Origin: Candidatus Taylorbacteria bacterium RIFCSPLOWO2_01_FULL_45_15b | GTDB taxonomy: Bacteria; Patescibacteriota; Minisyncoccia; Phycocordibacterales; 01-FULL-45-15b | Assembly: GCA_001822655.1 (NCBI GenBank) | Contig: MHRX01000043.1 | Span: 1 to 7,737, forward strand | Length of the DNA stretch: 7,737 nucleotides | Direction of reading: 5' to 3' | Shown: positions 6,442 through 7,737 of the stretch, piece after piece | Position numbering within the stretch: position 1 is the stretch's first letter | Layout: every line of letters begins with the position of its first letter | Notes under the pieces: generated by a model | Seen by the model: the letters and a program-made list of their open reading frames with translations, nothing else | The model's database searches: none | Told to the model about the DNA's origin: nothing | Position numbers and translations under genes: made by a program

Positions 6442-6476
6442 GTATTTAGTATTTAGTATTTAGTATTTGGTATTCC
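6442..6476. repeat. Heptanucleotide tandem repeat between cupredoxin and DoxX-like genes
   Basis: Five 7-bp units: three GTATTTA, then GTATTTG and GTATTCC. They fill most of the 48-bp gap between two co-oriented genes. On the coding strand they read as repeated CTAAATA just before the DoxX-like start. Length variation by slippage could alter spacing or expression. Confidence 0.8.
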
Positions 6477-6479
6477 AAA

Positions 6480-6974
6480 TTACTTCACCGTAATTGTTCC
6501 GCCCTCGCCCGCGCGAAGATGGTTGTGATAGCCCCAAGTGCCCACTTTCGGAAATTTATAAGAGAAGTCGCTTCCGGTGGGGGTACGCTTTTTCGGATCG
6601 AATTCAGGATCGATGTTGTGTATCGGATGATCGTTTGATGCTGGCCAAAAGTCTCGAGACGACTCGTTTCTGAAGATTACGGTCTGCCCGAGGTTTATTG
6701 CCACGTCCTTTGGAGAAAATCCGCTGTCGGTGTAGATGATGACGATTTCTTCAATAATGTCGCCTCCGATATCAATTTCTCCGTTCATCCTGATATCTTC
6801 TGTCGCGTCGGTATTATTCGGAGTCGTCGAGGCGGTGGAAGTGGCGTATTGATTGTTCACTTCGTCCTCGATTTCGTCAGTCGTCGGGGCGGTAGCGCGG
6901 CTTCCAGCAAGTGCCAAAACCGCTCCTACGATGACCAATATAATAATAATTCCCCAAATAACTTTTTTGTTCAT
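6480..6974 (-). CDS. Membrane-anchored cupredoxin-like protein
   Basis: The 164-aa product has an uncleaved-looking N-terminal anchor (residues 5-23, WGIIIILVIVGAVLALAG), without a lipobox. A polar Thr/Asn/Asp-rich linker (25-65) follows, then a cupredoxin-type beta-sandwich (about 75-164) outside the membrane. Family landmarks are GFSPKDVAINLGQTVIFRN, then SNDHPIHN, then FPKVGTWGYHNHLRAGEGGTITVK. His116 or His119 and His150/His152 are possible copper ligands. The protein contains no cysteine, and His stands where blue copper proteins usually have the Cys of YCxxH, so a classical blue (type 1) site is not supported. It might bind copper differently or not at all. The ATG at 6974 fits the anchor; no Shine-Dalgarno sequence, but AAATACAAAT lies just upstream. 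It is first in a likely two-gene unit with the DoxX-like gene, which suggests extracytoplasmic electron transfer; that role is inferred. Confidence 0.8.
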   Translation of the reverse strand: MNKKVIWGIIIILVIVGAVLALAGSRATAPTTDEIEDEVNNQYATSTASTTPNNTDATEDIRMNGEIDIGGDIIEEIVIIYTDSGFSPKDVAINLGQTVIFRNESSRDFWPASNDHPIHNIDPEFDPKKRTPTGSDFSYKFPKVGTWGYHNHLRAGEGGTITVK

Positions 6975-7042
6975 GAATTTGTATTTTAACTATTAACCCT
7001 GGCGGACTGTGTTCGCCGTAGCTCGCCGCTTCGGCGAGTGAA

Positions 7043-7058
7043 GGCGGAAGAGGTGGGA
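7043..7058 (-). repeat. Displaced 16-bp copy of the tRNA-Ser 3' end
   Basis: GGCGGAAGAGGTGGGA is identical to 7443-7458, the discriminator, acceptor strand and start of the T arm of tRNA-Ser. No remaining tRNA body is attached. It directly follows the hairpin at 7022-7038. Confidence 0.75.
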
Positions 7059-7213
7059 GCTGGTCAGGAATAATTTTCTCGCCGTCGCTCGAAAATTTTC
7101 ACGACCCTGGCTCGGTATCTCGCCGTGCTCGGCTCGATATGCCTGCGCCTTTCTCGTCCCACACGCGAGCAAAGCAGTTTGCTCGCTCTCTTCCTCCGCT
7201 CACTTCGTTCGCT

Positions 7214-7235
7214 GCGGAAGAGGTGGGACTCGAAC
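7214..7235 (-). repeat. Displaced 22-bp copy of the tRNA-Ser 3' end
   Basis: These 22 bp are identical to 7444-7465, covering discriminator, acceptor 3' strand, T-stem 3' strand and T loop. Beyond it the match ends abruptly: the other T-stem strand is absent, so this is not a tRNA gene. A 3'-end copy at this distance on the downstream side of a tRNA is what integration into the tRNA end leaves behind; tandem duplication with decay is the other reading. Confidence 0.85.
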
Positions 7236-7412
7236 ATTACATGTTCAGTACCCCAATTGTCCAGCACTATTTGCTTATTATTTCCTGTAATTCACGAACT
7301 AATGAAAGAATTACTTATTCGCATGGATACATAAAAACTCATAATAGTGCTGGGTCAATTGGGCTTCGAGTCCTGCTCCCTTTTTGAAACAAAAAGGATG
7401 CGCACCTCTTCC
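7216..7412. repeat. Imperfect inverted repeat with tRNA-like outer ends
   Basis: The best-paired part is 7252-7271 against 7343-7363 (CCCAATTG, then AGCACTATT in inverted order, one base inserted). Further out, GGACTCGAA (7226-7234) pairs with TTCGAGTCC (7365-7373), and GGAAGAGGTG (7216-7225) pairs with CACCTCTTCC (7403-7412). Insertions of about 17 nt (left) and 29 nt (right) interrupt the arms; the right one carries the CCTTTTTG hairpin. The AT-rich interior (7272-7342) has no gene. Confidence 0.65.
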
Positions 7413-7417
7413 TCGCT

Positions 7418-7439
7418 CAAAAATTTCAAGCAATTTTTG
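7418..7439 (-). terminator. Hairpin just after tRNA-Ser, possible terminator
   Basis: CAAAAATT and AATTTTTG pair around a 6-nt loop, 2 nt beyond the encoded CCA in the direction of transcription. The T run is inside the stem and not after it, so termination is uncertain. Outside this stem, 7403-7412 is complementary to the tRNA acceptor strand at 7446-7455, which would extend the hairpin into the tRNA itself. Confidence 0.4.
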
Positions 7440-7441
7440 GC

Positions 7442-7532
7442 TGGCGGAAGAGGTGGGACTCGAACCCACAAGCCGCGTTTTAGACGGCTACGGTTTAGCA
7501 AACCGCTCCCTTACCATTCGGGGCACTCTTCC
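7442..7532 (-). tRNA. tRNA-Ser (anticodon GCU)
   Basis: Reads AGC and AGU serine codons. The acceptor stem is GGAAGAG/CTCTTCC (7532-7526 and 7452-7446), the discriminator is G and CCA is encoded (7444-7442). The D arm contains GAATGGTAA. The anticodon stem GCGGT/ACCGT carries the 7-nt loop TTGCTAA, with the anticodon at 7499-7497. The long variable arm AGCCG...CGGCT marks a class II tRNA as expected for serine, and the T arm is GTGGG-TTCGAGT-CCCAC. All stems pair. Length is 91 nt with CCA. Its 3' end is repeated at 7214 and 7043. Confidence 0.97.
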
Positions 7533-7542
7533 ATGCTTGAAC

Positions 7543-7571
7543 ACAGTATCGTAATTTAGCGACTTCTTCAA
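7543..7571 (-). promoter_or_regulatory. Candidate tRNA-Ser promoter
   Basis: On the minus strand TTGAAG (7571-7566) and TACTGT (7548-7543) are 17 bp apart, ending 10 nt before the tRNA 5' end. The -35 box is fair, the -10 box weak. The second fold-back element begins 15 bp upstream of it, so that insertion left the promoter intact. Confidence 0.35.
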
Positions 7572-7585
7572 ATGCTGTCTTCTTA

Positions 7586-7737
7586 GAGCCTATCTCCAAT
7601 CTAACCGCGGTTTAAGAAGCAAATCCTCGACTTGCCTGCTGAAACAGCCAAAATTCTGCTACAAATTGCATATTTTTCGTCAGCGTATCTCGATATGCTT
7701 CCTCAAAATCTGCAATTTTCGCAACGAATTTTGGCTG
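7586..7737. mobile_element. Second fold-back element, left part; runs off the window
   Basis: It starts GAGCCTATC directly after TTA (7583-7585), the same terminus and target as the element at 1866. The interior differs. The segment 7645-7737 is a long imperfect palindrome: CAGCCAAAATTC/GAATTTTGGCTG (7645-7656 and 7726-7737), AAATTGCA/TGCAATTT, ATTTT/AAAAT and AGCGTAT/ATATGCT around a CTCG loop. A short perfect palindrome AACCGCGGTT (7603-7612) lies nearer the end. If symmetric, the right terminus should lie about 59 bp past the window edge. Confidence 0.65.

Larger units (their letters stand above)
6975..7441. other. Gene-free hairpin-rich region between tRNA-Ser and cupredoxin
   Basis: No convincing gene is seen in these 467 bp. 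The sequence holds a chain of hairpins: CTCGCCG-ctt-CGGCGAG (7022-7038), AATTTTC/GAAAATT (7072-7097), GCGAGCAAA-gcag-TTTGCTCGC (7165-7186), CTCTTCC/GGAAGAG (7188-7222), GAACAT-tac-ATGTTC (7232-7246), CCTTTTTG-aaa-CAAAAAGG (7379-7397) and CAAAAATT/AATTTTTG (7418-7439). Two partial tRNA-Ser ends and one long imperfect inverted repeat overlap these. The GC-rich CGCTC/GAGCG style of 7010-7220 differs from the AT-rich 7236-7345. Confidence 0.7.

Noticed and set aside
7214..7290. A second tRNA-Ser gene at the 22-bp match.
   Set aside because: The partner strand of the T stem, the variable arm and the anticodon arm are all missing; only the 3' end is present.
7064..7559. Several 67-82 codon frames on both strands around the tRNA.
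   Set aside because: They run through hairpins, tRNA fragments and the tRNA gene itself, and show no protein-like composition or start signals.
7612..7737. Open minus-strand frame of 42 codons that could be the end of a transposase gene.
   Set aside because: The same stretch is mostly a long palindrome, and 42 open codons are not rare by chance. No transposase motif is visible, and the frame ends within 30 bp of the element terminus.

Overview
This 7.7-kb bacterial stretch most resembles a genome of the Candidate Phyla Radiation / Patescibacteria (Parcubacteria-like). The lineage is inferred from gene content, not from a marker gene. Pointers are a secreted peptidoglycan-binding/Ig-like protein, a short-tailed RecG, a winged-helix/Cas2-like (PaaX-like) protein of a type common in these genomes, a membrane-anchored cupredoxin beside a DoxX-like protein, several starts without a Shine-Dalgarno sequence, and many intergenic hairpins.

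Layout. 1-301: intergenic, perhaps with the first codons of a leftward gene at the left edge. 302-1705 (+): secreted cell-envelope protein, ended by a terminator that looks bidirectional. 1866-2026: a 161-bp fold-back (MITE-like) element with perfect 16-bp terminal inverted repeats and a TTA target duplication; the right-hand TTA is the stop codon of recG. 2027-4186 (-): recG. 4308-5048 (+): unknown polytopic membrane protein with a clear promoter, ribosome binding site and terminator. 5138-5993: a PaaX/Cas2-like gene lying between two perfect palindromes of 42 and 48 bp that share a 32-bp core. 6048-6974 (-): cupredoxin followed by a DoxX-like membrane protein. 6975-7441: no gene, but dense hairpins and two displaced copies of a tRNA 3' end. 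7442-7532 (-): tRNA-Ser(GCU). 7586-7737: the left part of a second fold-back element with the same terminus and the same TTA target.

How it fits together. RecG is housekeeping replication-fork and recombination repair. The cupredoxin and DoxX-like genes form a plausible two-gene membrane redox unit. The envelope protein and the 246-aa membrane protein look like independent single-gene units. The strongest candidate for an undescribed system is the PaaX/Cas2-like gene with its two palindromes. Their outer arm bases differ between copies, yet each copy is perfectly self-complementary, which suggests that the hairpin or the dyad itself matters. It could be a self-regulating locus with its operator, or a small mobile unit with palindromic ends. 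A second theme is non-autonomous mobility: two members of one fold-back family, and partial tRNA-Ser ends that may be old integration scars.
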